This document shows positions 20,618 through 30,334 of a DNA stretch of 64,000 bases, one piece after another (the stretch's first letter is position 1; each line of letters begins with the position of its first letter). A program made the position numbers and the translations under genes. Location of the stretch: assembly GCF_019049325.1 (NCBI RefSeq), contig NZ_JAGMUO010000011.1, forward strand, positions 186,001 through 250,000, written 5' to 3'. The notes under the pieces are model-generated. The model was not told the DNA's origin and did no database searches. It worked only from the letters and a program-made list of their open reading frames with translations. Source of the DNA: Streptomyces sp. AC512_CC834. GTDB taxonomy: Bacteria; Actinomycetota; Actinomycetes; Streptomycetales; Streptomycetaceae.

Positions 20618-21823
20618 ATGGCCGAACGCATCCAGGACATCGCCCATCCCCTCGACGCCGTCGCCCTCAGGCGGCTGTTCCCGGCCCCGCCCAGGCTGCT
20701 CGCGCTGGGCGAGCCCACCCACGGCGAGGACGCTCTGCTCGACGTGCGCAACGACCTGTTCCGGCAACTCGTCGAGCAGCACGGCTACCGGACGATCGCG
20801 ATCGAGAGCGACTGCCTGATGGGGCTGGTCGTGGACGACTACGTCACGTCGGGCACCGGCACCCTCGACGAGGTCGTGGCACGCGGGTTCAGCCACCCCT
20901 GGGGCCCGAGCGCGGCCAACCGGGAGCTGGTGCGCTGGATGCGCGCGTACAACGAGGACCGGCCCGCGGACGAGCGGGTCCGCTTCGCCGGTTTCGACGG
21001 ACCGCTGGAGATCACCGGCGCCGCGAGCCCCCGGCAGGCGCTCACCGCGCTCCACGGCCACCTCCTCTCGGCCGGGGTGGACCCGGTCCTGCTCCCCTGC
21101 ACCGCTCAGACGCTGGACCGCCTGCTCGGCGCCGACGACCGGTGGACCGAGCCCGAGGCGATGACGGACCCGGCCCGGTCCGTGGGGCGGTCGGCCGAGG
21201 CCGGGGAGCTGCGGACGATCGCCCACGACCTGGTGTCGCTGCTCGACGAGCAGACACCGCACCTACTCGCGGCGGCCTCGCGCGAAAGCTGGGACCGGGC
21301 TCGCCTGTACGCACGCACCGCGACGGGCCTGCTGAGCTACCACTACTGGATGGCCGACACCTCTCCGGCCCGCATGAACCGCCTGCTGGGCGTGCGGGAC
21401 CGGATGATGGCCCGCAATCTCCTCGCGCTCGCCGACCGGGGGCCGGCGTTCGTCCACGCCCACAACTCCCACCTCCAGCGCGAGCGGAGCACGATGCGGA
21501 TGTGGCAGGGGCCGGTGGAGTGGTGGAGTGCCGGCGCGCTGGTGAGCGCCCGGCTCGGCGGGGAGTACGCCTTCGTGGCCACGGCTCTCGGCACGATCCG
21601 GCACCAGGGCGTGGACACACCGCCGCCGGACAGCGTCGAGGGGCTCCTGTACGCGCTCCCGGAGAACCCCTGCGTCATCGGCGCCGGGCGGCTGGCCGAG
21701 GCCCTCGGCGACCCGCGTCCCGCGCCCCGCGTGTCCCCCTGGTTCGGCTACGCCTCGCTCGACCCCGCCCACCTGGACACGACCGACGGCGTCGTCTTCG
21801 TCAAGGACATGCCTCACCCCTAG
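20618..21823 (+). CDS. erythromycin esterase family protein
   Basis: 401 residues. The family motif GEPTHGEDALLDVRNDLF places the catalytic-type His at residue 34; IAIESD, GFDGP and HAHNSHLQRE follow as in EreA/EreB-like proteins (PF05139). True Ere enzymes hydrolyse macrolide lactones, but many actinobacterial members have no shown resistance role, so resistance is only possible. No signal peptide. The ribosome site is weak and overlaps the candidate operator. Confidence 0.9.
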   Translation: MAERIQDIAHPLDAVALRRLFPAPPRLLALGEPTHGEDALLDVRNDLFRQLVEQHGYRTIAIESDCLMGLVVDDYVTSGTGTLDEVVARGFSHPWGPSAANRELVRWMRAYNEDRPADERVRFAGFDGPLEITGAASPRQALTALHGHLLSAGVDPVLLPCTAQTLDRLLGADDRWTEPEAMTDPARSVGRSAEAGELRTIAHDLVSLLDEQTPHLLAAASRESWDRARLYARTATGLLSYHYWMADTSPARMNRLLGVRDRMMARNLLALADRGPAFVHAHNSHLQRERSTMRMWQGPVEWWSAGALVSARLGGEYAFVATALGTIRHQGVDTPPPDSVEGLLYALPENPCVIGAGRLAEALGDPRPAPRVSPWFGYASLDPAHLDTTDGVVFVKDMPHP

Positions 21824-21851
21824 GACGTGCTGGCCCTTGGCGGGAGCCGGG

Positions 21852-22511
21852 TCAGTCCCCCTCCACCACCGTCGAGCGCCGGTTCCAGGCGCGCGGTGCA
21901 CGCCAGTGGAAGCGCAGGGCGAGCAGGCGCAGGACGAAGGCCGTGACGACGGCGAGCGCGCTGGTGAACGGGGTGAGCGCCTCGTAGCGGATGCACAGCG
22001 CGACCATCGCGGAGCCGACGATCGCCGGGACGGCGTAGAGGTCGCGGTCCCAGCGCAGCAGGGAGGGCACCTCGTTGGCGAGCACGTCGCGCAGGACGCC
22101 GCCGCCCACCGCGGTGGTCAGGCCCAGGCAGGCGGAGGCGGTCAGGCCGAGTCCGTAGTCGTACGCCTTGGTGGTGCCGGCGACGCAGAACAGGCCGAGC
22201 CCGGCCGCGTCGAAGATGTTCACGCCGCTCTGGAGGCGCTCCACGTGGGGGTGGAGGAAGAAGACCAGCAGCGTGGCGAAGAGGGGGGTGATGAAGTACC
22301 CGAGGTCCGTGAAGGCCGCGGGCGGCACGGCGCCGATGACCAGGTCCCGGAACAGCCCGCCGCCCAGCGCGGTGACCTCGGCGAGGACGGCGATGCCGAA
22401 GACGTCGAAGTTCTTGCGCACGGCCAACAGCGCGCCCGAGATGGCGAAGACGAAGATGCCGACCAGGTCGAGCGTGTGCTGGACGGTGGGGCTGAAGAGT
22501 TGCTCGTACAC
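21852..22511 (-). CDS. TRIC-type / UPF0126 membrane protein
   Basis: About 219 residues, seven hydrophobic segments in two similar halves. Each half carries a GGG-x-x-RD motif (GGGLFRDLVIG and GGGVLRDVLA), the signature of the two-repeat TRIC/UPF0126 family; related proteins transport glycine or cations. GTG 22511 is taken as the start because the upstream TTG 22532 is at the base of the preceding terminator hairpin. Neither start has a well-spaced ribosome site. Convergent with the esterase gene. Confidence 0.85.
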   Translation of the reverse strand: MYEQLFSPTVQHTLDLVGIFVFAISGALLAVRKNFDVFGIAVLAEVTALGGGLFRDLVIGAVPPAAFTDLGYFITPLFATLLVFFLHPHVERLQSGVNIFDAAGLGLFCVAGTTKAYDYGLGLTASACLGLTTAVGGGVLRDVLANEVPSLLRWDRDLYAVPAIVGSAMVALCIRYEALTPFTSALAVVTAFVLRLLALRFHWRAPRAWNRRSTVVEGD

Positions 22512-22532
22512 CCTTCTATTCTTACCTGCCAA

Positions 22533-22567
22533 TGAGCCCCTGCCTTACAAACGAAGGCAGGGGCTCA
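22533..22567 (-). terminator. terminator hairpin at the end of the opp operon
   Basis: TGAGCCCCTGCCTT (22533-22546) pairs perfectly over 14 bp with AAGGCAGGGGCTCA (22554-22567), with loop ACAAACG. It lies 15 bp beyond the oppF stop codon and before the TRIC gene. Confidence 0.88.
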
Positions 22568-22581
22568 CGGACGGGGCGAGG

Positions 22582-23913
22582 TCACTTCTCCTTGGCGGGA
22601 GGCTCCTCCTTGGCGGGAGACTTCTCCTCGGCACCGGCGGCACCCTCGGCGGCGGGCTCGTCGCCGTCCGCTGCGTCGCCGTCCGCTGCGTCGCCGTCCG
22701 CCGCGTCGCTCTCCGCGTGCTCCTCCTCGACCTCCGCGGCGACCGCCGCCGAGGTCGCCGCGGACTCCGCCAGGGCGTCCTCCGACACCAGCTCCGCCGC
22801 CTCCTTCGCGACGGTGAGCAGGACGACGTCCTGCGGGGCCTGGTCCTCGAAGTTCTCCGGGTGGTGGCAGGCCACCTGCTGGCCCGGCCGCAGCTCCTTC
22901 AGCGGCGGCTCGGTGGTCGTGCAGACCTGCGTCGCCTTCCAGCACCGGGTGTGGAAACGGCAGCCGCTCGGCGGCGAGATCGGCGAGGGCACGTCGCCCT
23001 TGAGCAGGATGCGCTCGCTCTTGGCCGACTTGCGCGACGGGTCCGGGATCGGCACCGCCGACATCAGGGCCTTGGTGTACGGGTGCATCGGCGTCTTGTA
23101 GAGCAGGTCGCGGTCGGCCAGCTCCATGATCTTGCCGAGGTACATCACCGCGATCCGGTCCGAGACGTGCCGGACGACGGACAGGTCGTGCGCGATGATC
23201 ACGTACGTCAGGCCCAGCTCGCTCTGGAGGTCGTCGAGCAGGTTGACGACCTGGGCCTGGATCGACACGTCGAGCGCGGAGACCGGCTCGTCGGCCACGA
23301 CGAGCTGCGGGTTGAGCGCGAGCGCGCGGGCGATGCCGATGCGCTGGCGCTGACCGCCGGAGAACTCGTGCGGGTAGCGGTTGTAGTGCTCGGGGTTGAG
23401 CCCGACCACCGACAGCAGCCGCTGCACCTCCTTCTTGACCCCGCCCTCGGGCTGGACGTCCTGGAGCTTGAAGGGGGCGCTGACGATCGTGCCGATGGTG
23501 TGGCGCGGGTTCAGCGAGGAGTACGGGTCCTGGAAGATCATCTGCACGTCGCGGCGCAGCGGACGCATGCCGCCGACCCCGAGGTGGGTGATGTCCTTGC
23601 CCTGGAACTCGACCTTGCCCGCGGTCGGCTCGAGGAGCCGGGTGATCAGCCGGCCCATGGTCGACTTGCCGCAGCCGGACTCGCCGACAACGCCCAGCGT
23701 CTCGCCGGACCTGACCTCGAAGTCGATGCCGTCGACGGCGCGGACCGCGCCGACCTGGCGCTGCAGCAGGCCCTTCCTGATCGGGAAGTGCTTCTGCAGC
23801 CCGGTCACCTTCAGCAGGGTCTCGCCGGGGGCGGCGTCCTTGGTGAGGGTGGTGCCGCTGGTCTGTGCGGGGATGGTCACCGCTTCGTCCTCTGCCTTCG
23901 CTTCGTCACTCAC
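22582..23913 (-). CDS. oppF: oligopeptide ABC transporter ATP-binding protein OppF/DppF
   Basis: 443 residues. GTG 23913 overlaps the oppD stop as GTGA. Walker A is GESGCGKST (about residue 80), the signature is FSGGQRQR, Walker B is [11 protein letters not shown], and the H-loop is IIAHDLS. The C-terminal oligo-HPY region carries the usual cysteines ([14 protein letters not shown]). Unusual is a ~90-residue acidic, Ala/Glu-rich tail, including three AADGD repeats from a 15-bp tandem repeat. One of two ATPases driving peptide uptake; last gene of the operon. Confidence 0.95.
   Translation of the reverse strand: MSDEAKAEDEAVTIPAQTSGTTLTKDAAPGETLLKVTGLQKHFPIRKGLLQRQVGAVRAVDGIDFEVRSGETLGVVGESGCGKSTMGRLITRLLEPTAGKVEFQGKDITHLGVGGMRPLRRDVQMIFQDPYSSLNPRHTIGTIVSAPFKLQDVQPEGGVKKEVQRLLSVVGLNPEHYNRYPHEFSGGQRQRIGIARALALNPQLVVADEPVSALDVSIQAQVVNLLDDLQSELGLTYVIIAHDLSVVRHVSDRIAVMYLGKIMELADRDLLYKTPMHPYTKALMSAVPIPDPSRKSAKSERILLKGDVPSPISPPSGCRFHTRCWKATQVCTTTEPPLKELRPGQQVACHHPENFEDQAPQDVVLLTVAKEAAELVSEDALAESAATSAAVAAEVEEEHAESDAADGDAADGDAADGDEPAAEGAAGAEEKSPAKEEPPAKEK
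22660..22704. repeat. 15-bp tandem repeat x3 inside oppF
   Basis: GTCGCCGTCCGCTGC is repeated at 22660, 22675 and (one change) 22690. Each unit adds five residues to the acidic tail of OppF, so copy-number change would keep the frame and only lengthen or shorten the tail. Confidence 0.9.
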
Positions 23914-25007
23914 AGCTTCGGCGCAATCTCTTCGGTCCAGATACGCTCCCGCTGCTCCTGCGACATGTGGCAGGCGGCCCAGTGCGTGCTGCCGACCTGG
24001 GTCAGCTCGGGGCGGACCGTGCGGGTCACGTCGTCCTTGGGCACGTCGGCGTACGGGCAGCGCGGGTTGAAGGCGCAGCCGGACGGGAGGTTGATGAGGG
24101 AGGGCGGCGAGCCCTTGACCGGGGTGAGGCGTTCCTGCTGGTCGCGGTCGAGCCGCGGCATCGAGCCGAGCAGGCCCCAGGTGTAGGGGTGCCGGGGCTC
24201 GTAGAACACCTTCTCCGCCGGGCCGCGCTCGACGCACCGGCCGCCGTACATCACCAGGAGGTCGTCGGCCAGCTCGGCGACGACGCCCAGGTCGTGGGTG
24301 ATGATGATGACCGCGGAGCCGAACTCCTTCTGTAGATCCCGGATGAGGTCGAGGATCTGCGCCTGGACGGTCACGTCCAGGGCGGTGGTCGGCTCGTCCG
24401 CGATGAGCAGCTCGGGGTTGTTGACCAGCGACATCGCGATCATCGCGCGCTGGCGCATACCGCCGGAGAACTCGTGCGGGTAGCTGTCCGCCCGCTTGTC
24501 CGGCTGCGGGATGCCGACGCGGTCGAGCATCTCCACCGAGCGGCGTTTGGCGGTCTTCTTGTCCACCTTGTGGTGGATGCGGTACGCCTCCACGATCTGC
24601 TGCCCGATCGTGTAGTACGGGTGCAGCGCGGACAGCGGATCCTGGAAGATCATCGCCATCTCGCGGCCGCGCAGCTTGCGCACGTGGTCGGGGTCGGCGG
24701 ACAGCAGCTCGGTGCCGTCCAGCCAGATCTCGCCGGATATCCGCGCCTTGCGCTTGCCGTACTGGCCGGCGGTGTGCAGGCCCATGATGCCGAGCGAGGT
24801 CACCGACTTGCCGGAGCCGGACTCGCCCACGATGCCGAGGGTCTTGCCCTTCTCCAGTTGGAAGGAGAGCCCGTCGACGGACTTGACCAGGCCGTCGTCG
24901 GTCGGGAAGTGGACCTTGAGGTCGCGTACTTCCAGGAAGGCGGTCGGCGCGGGCGAGGTGGCGGTGGGCTCGCCCACCGCTGCCCCGCTCTTGCTGAGGT
25001 CGGTCAT
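23910..25007 (-). CDS. oppD: oligopeptide ABC transporter ATP-binding protein OppD/DppD
   Basis: 365 residues from ATG 25007, which overlaps the oppB stop (ATGA). Walker A GESGSGKS, signature [15 protein letters not shown], Walker [12 protein letters not shown] and H-loop IITHDLG are intact. The C-terminal oligo-HPY motif ([25 protein letters not shown]) is typical. Works as the partner of OppF on the cytoplasmic face. Confidence 0.96.
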   Translation of the reverse strand: MTDLSKSGAAVGEPTATSPAPTAFLEVRDLKVHFPTDDGLVKSVDGLSFQLEKGKTLGIVGESGSGKSVTSLGIMGLHTAGQYGKRKARISGEIWLDGTELLSADPDHVRKLRGREMAMIFQDPLSALHPYYTIGQQIVEAYRIHHKVDKKTAKRRSVEMLDRVGIPQPDKRADSYPHEFSGGMRQRAMIAMSLVNNPELLIADEPTTALDVTVQAQILDLIRDLQKEFGSAVIIITHDLGVVAELADDLLVMYGGRCVERGPAEKVFYEPRHPYTWGLLGSMPRLDRDQQERLTPVKGSPPSLINLPSGCAFNPRCPYADVPKDDVTRTVRPELTQVGSTHWAACHMSQEQRERIWTEEIAPKL

Positions 25008-26002
25008 GCGAGCCTCACTCGGGGGTCGATCACGGCGTACAGGACGTCCACCACGAGGTTGGCGATCAGCACCGCGAGAGAAGTGATCAGGACGACGCCC
25101 AGGATAAAGGGCAGGTCGTGGTTCTGGATCGCGTCCAGCACCTTCTGGCCGAGGCCGGGGAGGCTGAACGTGGTCTCGGTCAGGATCGCGCCGCCCATCA
25201 GGGCGCCGAGGTCCATGCCGAGCATGGTGAGCAGGGGGGTCAGGGTCGACCGCATCGCGTGCTTGCTGATGACGACCTGTTCCTTGAGGCCCTTGGCCCG
25301 AGCGGTGCGGATGTAGTCCTCGCCGAGGATCTCCAGCATGGTGGCGCGGGTGATCCGGGCGTACATCGCGGCGTACAGGAAGGCCAGGGTGATCCAGGGC
25401 AGGATCATGCCGCCGAACCAGCCGGTGAAGCTCTCGTCCAGAGGTACGAACTGACCGTCGATCCAGCCGAGTCCGTAGGAGAAGATCGCCAGGCTGAGCA
25501 GACCGGTGAAGTAGATGGGGAGCGAGACACCCGCCAGGGCGACGACCATCGCACCGCGGTCCCACAGCGTGCCGCGCTTGAGGGCGGAGAGCACACCGGC
25601 GGCCACGCCGAAGATCAGCCACAGTACGGCGGCGCCGAGCGCGAGAGCCAGGGTCACCGGGAAACGCTCGGTCAGGACCGGCCAGACGGACTGCTCGGTC
25701 TTGAAGGAGTAGCCGAAGCAGGGCGCGGCGCAGTTGGTCACGTCGCCGCCGGACGCGTAGGTGCGGCCCGCGAAGAGGCCCTTGAAGAACTCCCAGGCCT
25801 GGACGAGGACCGGGTCTCCCAGACCCAGCTTCTCGCGCACGCCCTCGACGGCGGCGGGGTCCGCCTGCTTGCCGACGAAGTTCAGGGCGATGTCGACCCC
25901 CGCCCACTTGGGGACGAGGAAGAAGATGCAGAAGACCACCAGGATGATGACCACGAGCATCACTGCGGCGGCGAACAGCCGCCTGATGAGGTAAGCGAGC
26001 AC
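25004..26002 (-). CDS. oppB: oligopeptide ABC transporter permease OppB
   Basis: 332 residues from GTG 26002 ([16 protein letters not shown]). Six membrane segments, a ~90-residue outer loop between the first two (with [14 protein letters not shown]), and the EAA-type cytoplasmic loop ([10 protein letters not shown]). Another GTG, 26026, lies in frame but falls at the edge of a hairpin and gives an atypical N-terminus. Position after oppA and coupling to oppD show it belongs to the peptide uptake operon. Confidence 0.94.
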   Translation of the reverse strand: MLAYLIRRLFAAAVMLVVIILVVFCIFFLVPKWAGVDIALNFVGKQADPAAVEGVREKLGLGDPVLVQAWEFFKGLFAGRTYASGGDVTNCAAPCFGYSFKTEQSVWPVLTERFPVTLALALGAAVLWLIFGVAAGVLSALKRGTLWDRGAMVVALAGVSLPIYFTGLLSLAIFSYGLGWIDGQFVPLDESFTGWFGGMILPWITLAFLYAAMYARITRATMLEILGEDYIRTARAKGLKEQVVISKHAMRSTLTPLLTMLGMDLGALMGGAILTETTFSLPGLGQKVLDAIQNHDLPFILGVVLITSLAVLIANLVVDVLYAVIDPRVRLA

Positions 26003-26026
26003 GGGTTGCGGCCCGCTGCGTCCCAC

Positions 26027-26053
26027 GGGCCGCCGGAGATTTTCCGGCGGCCC
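26027..26053 (-). promoter_or_regulatory. hairpin between oppA and oppB
   Basis: GGGCCGCCGGA (26027-26037) and TCCGGCGGCCC (26043-26053) form an 11-bp perfect stem. It is in the middle of the operon, after the binding-protein gene. Hairpins in this position commonly act as partial terminators or 3' stabilisers so that the binding protein is made in excess; that role is inferred here. Confidence 0.7.
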
Positions 26054-26110
26054 ACGGTCACGCCGCGCCGGCCTTCACCTGCCTTTCGTGCCGTACGGCG
26101 GGTGTACCGG

Positions 26111-27913
26111 TTACTTCTTGGGGTTCTTCAGACCGATGTTGACGAAGTCGTACATACCGCTGTACGCGTCGGTGGTGTACACGTTCGCGATGTCGCTGGA
26201 GCGCCAGTTGAGGAACTTCTCGAAGACGAAGGGCAGGTAGTACGCGCCCTCCATCACCTTGTGGTTGATCTCCGTGGCGATCTTCTTCTTGCCCGCGTCG
26301 TCCTTCGCGGTCAGGTAGTCGGCGAAGAGGCCGTCGATCTTCGGGTCGTCGATCATCGCGAAGTTGTTGTTCGCGCTGTCGAGGATGTAGTCGCTGTGCC
26401 ACAGCGGCAGACCGTAGCCCTGCACGGACGGGAAGTCCGGGCCCCAGCCCATGATGATGATGCCGTAGCCCTTCTTGGCCACGTTCGTGGGGCTGCCGAT
26501 GACGCTGGCGTACTGCGAGCCGTCGTACTGGTCGATCTCGACGTCGATGTTGACCTTCTTCAGCGACGCCTGGAGGGACTCGGCGGTGGCCACCTCGACC
26601 GGCTTGTTGTTGCGGACCGCGATGGTGGTCTTGAAGCCGTTCGGCTTGCCGCAGGCCTTCAGCTCTTCCTTGGCCTTCTCGACGTTGCCGTTCTTGTTGG
26701 CACCGGCCATCTCGTACGGGTCGTACTTCTGGCCCTCGGAGCCCGGGACGGCGGGCGGCAGCATGTTGGTGCCGATGTCACCACCGGCGACCGGGCCGCC
26801 GCGCGCGGTCTGCAGGGACACGTGGTCGGCCCCGTAGAGCACGGCCTTGCGGCAGTGGATGTTGTCGAACGGCTTCACGTTCTGCGGGAACACCGCGTAC
26901 CGGATGTAACCCGAGACCGGGTTGTCCAGGTTGGCCTTGTGCTCCTTCAGGGCGGTGGTGCGGCCCTGCGGGGACAGACCGGTCTGGGCCAGGTCGATGT
27001 CGTAGTCGCCGGCGATCAGGCGGGCGTCCATGTCGTTGGCGTTGGAGAAGAACTTGATCGTGATCTTGTCCGGGTACGCCTTGCGGACCGGGTCCGAGCT
27101 CTGCTTCCACTCGGTGTTGCGGACCAGGGTCAGGTCCTTGCCGGGGTTGTAGGACTCGAACTTGTACGGGCCCGAGGAGAACGGGTGCAGGCCGTACTTG
27201 GACTTGGTGTCCTTGTCCTGGCGGACCGGCGACGCCGAGGTCAGCGCGAGCATCTCCTCGAAGTCCGAGTTGGCCTTGGGCAGGTGGAAGACGATCGTCT
27301 TGTCGTCCGGCGTCTCGATCGCCTTCAGGCCCAGCTTGTCCTTGGACTTGTCCTTGTACGGACCCTTGTACTCGCCCTTGGGGTCGAGCACCTCCTTGAG
27401 GTACGTCGGGCCGCCGGACAGCACGTCCTGCGCCCAGACGCGCTCGATGCCGTACTTGACGTCCTTGGAGGTGATCGGCTTGCCGTCCTCCCAGGTGACG
27501 CCGTCACGCAGGGTGTACGTGTAGGTCTTGCCGTCGTCCGAGACCTTGGCGAGCCCGGTGGCGAGGTCGGGGGTGGCCTCGGCTCCGGCGGCGCCCGGCT
27601 CCGTCTTGTTCGTGACGAGCTGGCGGCTGTAGTAGCGGGAGAAGTTCCACATGAAGCCGTAGTAGCCACGCGTGGTGTCCCACGAGTCGGCGTCCTGCGT
27701 GCTGGCGAACTTCAGCGTGCCGCCCTTCTTGGCCTCGGAGGCCTGGGCGACCTTGTTGTTGGCGGCGTCGTAGCCGGCCGCGCCGTTCTTCGAACCGCCG
27801 CCGCCGTCGTCATCGCCGCCGCCGCCGCACGCCGCCGTGGTCAGCAGCGCGGCGACCACTGCGGCAGCGGCCAAAGCCTGCTTGCGCCGCCCTGAGGTGC
27901 GTTGGGTAGTCAC
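26111..27913 (-). CDS. oppA: oligopeptide-binding lipoprotein OppA
   Basis: 600-residue SBP_bac_5 protein. The signal peptide ends in a lipobox (LTTAAC), with Cys29 as the lipidated residue, followed by a Gly/Asp-rich linker (GGGGDDDGGGGSKNG). Mature domain features: YTLRDGVTWEDGKPITSKDV, YGIERV and GDYDIDLAQTGL. Starts at GTG 27913 with GGAGGATCC upstream. Captures peptides outside the membrane for OppBCDF. It sits between oppC and oppB, an uncommon order. Confidence 0.95.
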   Translation of the reverse strand: MTTQRTSGRRKQALAAAAVVAALLTTAACGGGGDDDGGGGSKNGAAGYDAANNKVAQASEAKKGGTLKFASTQDADSWDTTRGYYGFMWNFSRYYSRQLVTNKTEPGAAGAEATPDLATGLAKVSDDGKTYTYTLRDGVTWEDGKPITSKDVKYGIERVWAQDVLSGGPTYLKEVLDPKGEYKGPYKDKSKDKLGLKAIETPDDKTIVFHLPKANSDFEEMLALTSASPVRQDKDTKSKYGLHPFSSGPYKFESYNPGKDLTLVRNTEWKQSSDPVRKAYPDKITIKFFSNANDMDARLIAGDYDIDLAQTGLSPQGRTTALKEHKANLDNPVSGYIRYAVFPQNVKPFDNIHCRKAVLYGADHVSLQTARGGPVAGGDIGTNMLPPAVPGSEGQKYDPYEMAGANKNGNVEKAKEELKACGKPNGFKTTIAVRNNKPVEVATAESLQASLKKVNIDVEIDQYDGSQYASVIGSPTNVAKKGYGIIIMGWGPDFPSVQGYGLPLWHSDYILDSANNNFAMIDDPKIDGLFADYLTAKDDAGKKKIATEINHKVMEGAYYLPFVFEKFLNWRSSDIANVYTTDAYSGMYDFVNIGLKNPKK

Positions 27914-27983
27914 GATCTCGGATCCTCCGGATTAGATGAGAGACCCCGTGCAGGTGCCACGGGTCGCTTTGCGGTACGGCAGG

Positions 27984-28991
27984 TCAGCGGGAACCCTTCG
28001 GGTCCAGCGCGTCGCGAACGCCGTCACCGAAGAGGTTGAAGGCAAGAACGGTGATGAAGATCGCCACACCGGGGACCACCATGTACGTGGGGTCCGACTT
28101 GTAGTAGTCGATCGCGCTCGAGAGCATCTGTCCCCAGGACGACGTGGGCGGCTTGACGCCCACGCCGAGGAAGCTGAGCGCCGCCTCGGTGAGGATGTTG
28201 GTGGGGATCATCATCGTCGTGTAGACGATGATCGGCGCCACCAGGTTGGGCAGCAGTTCCTTGAACAGGATGTAGAACCGTCCGGCACCCAGCGATCTCG
28301 CCGCCTCGACGTACTCCCGCTCGCGCATCGAGAGTGTCTGACCGCGGACCACGCGGCCGATGTAGGGCCAGCCGAAGAAGCCGATGACCACGATCATCAT
28401 GAGCAGGCGCACCCCCGTGCCGCTCAGCCCGAGCATGTCGTCCGGCATGACGGAGACCAGGGCGATGATGAACAGGAGCTGCGGGAAGGCCAGCAGGCCG
28501 TCCATGATCCGGCAGATGAGGGAGTCGACCCAGCCGCCGAAGAAGCCGGCCAGGACACCGAGGATGGTGCCGAGGACCACGGCGACCATCGCGGACAGGA
28601 AGCCGACCAGCAGCGAGATCCGCGAGCCGTGGACGATGCGGGCGAAGATGTCGCGGCCGTTGACCGGCTCCACCCCGAGCCAGTGGTCGCCGCCGATGCC
28701 GCCGAGGCTCCCCTTGGGAGTGCCGAACAGCGGGTCGATCATGTCCTCGTTGTACGCGTTGGGTTCCTGGCCGTAGATGGAGGTGATCACGGGCGCCAGC
28801 ACGGCGACCACGATGAGGATCAGCACCACGATGCCACCCGCGAGGGCCAGCCTGTCCCTCTTCAGGCGCTCCCAGGCGATCCGGCCCAGGGATCGCCCTT
28901 GTACCGACTTGGTCTCGGCGCCGGCGACAGCCGCTTCCTCTGTCGCACTCGGGGCCGCTTCCGCGGTCGGCTCGTGCAGTGGTGCCGTCAT
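27984..28991 (-). CDS. oppC: oligopeptide ABC transporter permease OppC
   Basis: 335 residues from ATG 28991 (MTAPLHEPTAEAAPS; GAGAGGGG upstream). A disordered Ala/Glu-rich N-terminus precedes the OppC_N motif (GRIAWERLKRDRLALAGG), then six membrane segments with the EAA loop YVEAARSLGAG. First gene of the operon. An in-frame extension up to 29159 lacks typical coding and was not used. Confidence 0.94.
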   Translation of the reverse strand: MTAPLHEPTAEAAPSATEEAAVAGAETKSVQGRSLGRIAWERLKRDRLALAGGIVVLILIVVAVLAPVITSIYGQEPNAYNEDMIDPLFGTPKGSLGGIGGDHWLGVEPVNGRDIFARIVHGSRISLLVGFLSAMVAVVLGTILGVLAGFFGGWVDSLICRIMDGLLAFPQLLFIIALVSVMPDDMLGLSGTGVRLLMMIVVIGFFGWPYIGRVVRGQTLSMREREYVEAARSLGAGRFYILFKELLPNLVAPIIVYTTMMIPTNILTEAALSFLGVGVKPPTSSWGQMLSSAIDYYKSDPTYMVVPGVAIFITVLAFNLFGDGVRDALDPKGSR

Positions 28992-29345
28992 CTGGCAGGG
29001 ACCCCTCTCAACCGGCGGTAGCCGGCCCACACTTGCCGCGGTAGCGGCGTGATCAGTCCGTCGTACGTCGTACAAAGAGGCGAGCATCCACCCCTTGTTG
29101 CGGGAGTCTTCAATGCTTTGGCGATCTGTAGCCAGACTTGACGAGGAATGGATGCGCAACCGTGATGCTGTTTGAGGTGTTCCGTTATCCGGACAGTGGG
29201 TAACGGGGGCCGGACATGGGCGAGTTGGGACATCAGGTACAAGGAGGCGCTTTTACGCCCTCATCTACGCGCGAAGACCGCCTCTGTCGCCTCTGTTGAC
29301 CAAGCCGCCGGAGCCCGGCCGGAGCCCGTCCGGACCCCGCGTCCG
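28992..29345. other. intergenic region upstream of the opp operon
   Basis: 354 bp with no gene. It should hold the opp promoter (minus strand). It is less GC-rich around 29060-29210. A CCGTTA (29182-29187) / TAACGG (29201-29206) inverted repeat is the only dyad I see. No confident -35/-10 pair and no RNA gene. Confidence 0.5.
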
Positions 29346-30143
29346 TCAGTACCGGCTACCGGCCGGAGGGTATCCGTACCCGCCCGCCGGCGCCTGGGCG
29401 GGGGCGGCCACGTGGGCTTCGCGGTCGTAGAACGGACGGGCGTTCGCCCGCAGCCACATGGCGACCGGGTCGTGGGCGTCGGTCATCGCCACCGTCGACA
29501 CCGGCAGCCCGTCCGGTACCGCGCCGACGGACTGCTGCATCATCGCGCGCACCGCGTCGACGGCCGGCGGGGAGGTGTCGTACACGTCGAGTCCGATGGC
29601 GAGATACGGCGCCCCCAGCGCCGGCTGCACCCAGGCGCGGCGCAGCGCGCGGACCGCGGGGGTGCGGTGGGCGTTCTGCGCGAGCAGGGCGTAGAACTGG
29701 GGGATCTCGACGGCCGGTTCGGACAGCCGCAGCGGCCCGGCGGCCTGACGGTCCAGGCCGGAGGCGATACGGCGCAGATCCAGCCAGGGGATGCCGACGC
29801 CGCCGCCGGGTGCGTGCGGGTTGAGCCAGAGGCCGTAGTGGTCCGGGTACAGGGCGCGGGCCACCTCCAGACCGTCGACCACCTCGTACGACCGGTTCCA
29901 GCCGCTGGCCGACAGCTCCTGGGCGGAGGTGACACAGGGCGCGTAGCCGTACCCCTCGACCTCCATGTTTCCGTACTGGGCGTCCGCGGAGCCGGCCTGG
30001 CCGTGCCACAGCAGCATCCAGACCTGGCCGGAGGTGGGGGTGGCGAGTGCGCGCAGCAGGGCCTCGTAGGCGTCGTAGCGCCCGGGCGTCACCTGGCGCA
30101 GCATGTGCTCGACCTGCCCGGTCGTGGTGCCGCTGGCGCTCAC
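29346..30143 (-). CDS. SseB-family protein (first copy)
   Basis: 265 residues. Recognised as a relative of the enhanced-serine-sensitivity protein SseB: N-terminal domain (MLRQVTPGRYDAYEALLRALATP, YAPCVTSAQEL, IPWLDLRRI) and C-terminal half ending DPVAMWLRANARPFYDRE. A Gly/Tyr/Pro-rich tail closes the chain. The biochemical role is unknown. A paralogue sits just upstream on the same strand, and glycine/serine metabolism genes lie nearby. Confidence 0.82.
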   Translation of the reverse strand: MSASGTTTGQVEHMLRQVTPGRYDAYEALLRALATPTSGQVWMLLWHGQAGSADAQYGNMEVEGYGYAPCVTSAQELSASGWNRSYEVVDGLEVARALYPDHYGLWLNPHAPGGGVGIPWLDLRRIASGLDRQAAGPLRLSEPAVEIPQFYALLAQNAHRTPAVRALRRAWVQPALGAPYLAIGLDVYDTSPPAVDAVRAMMQQSVGAVPDGLPVSTVAMTDAHDPVAMWLRANARPFYDREAHVAAPAQAPAGGYGYPPAGSRY

Positions 30144-30302
30144 GCGTATCGCCCCTTCGAGAAGTCCCGGTTGTGGAACCAGCTTAAGGCTCCGCCGGGT
30201 GCGGGGGTGCCTACGAGCTCGGGGCTTCCTGCCGTCCGGCGGGTACGGGTTTCATCGTGGTTGCTCGCGCCCGCGCGGCGGAGCCGCACATGTCACGGCC
30301 CC

Positions 30303-30319
30303 GCGCCCCTTGGGGGCGC
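30303..30319. terminator. short GC-rich hairpin between the two SseB genes
   Basis: GCGCCCC (30303-30309) and GGGGCGC (30313-30319) with a 3-nt loop, just downstream of the second SseB-like gene. The surrounding CCCCGCGCCCCTTGGGGGCGC resembles a dispersed Streptomyces intergenic element. Confidence 0.6.
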
Positions 30320-30334
30320 TTGCCCTACCGGCGA

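Noticed and set aside
20618..21823. Functional macrolide resistance gene
   Set aside because: The family motif is present, but many homologues have no resistance role; substrate cannot be read from sequence.
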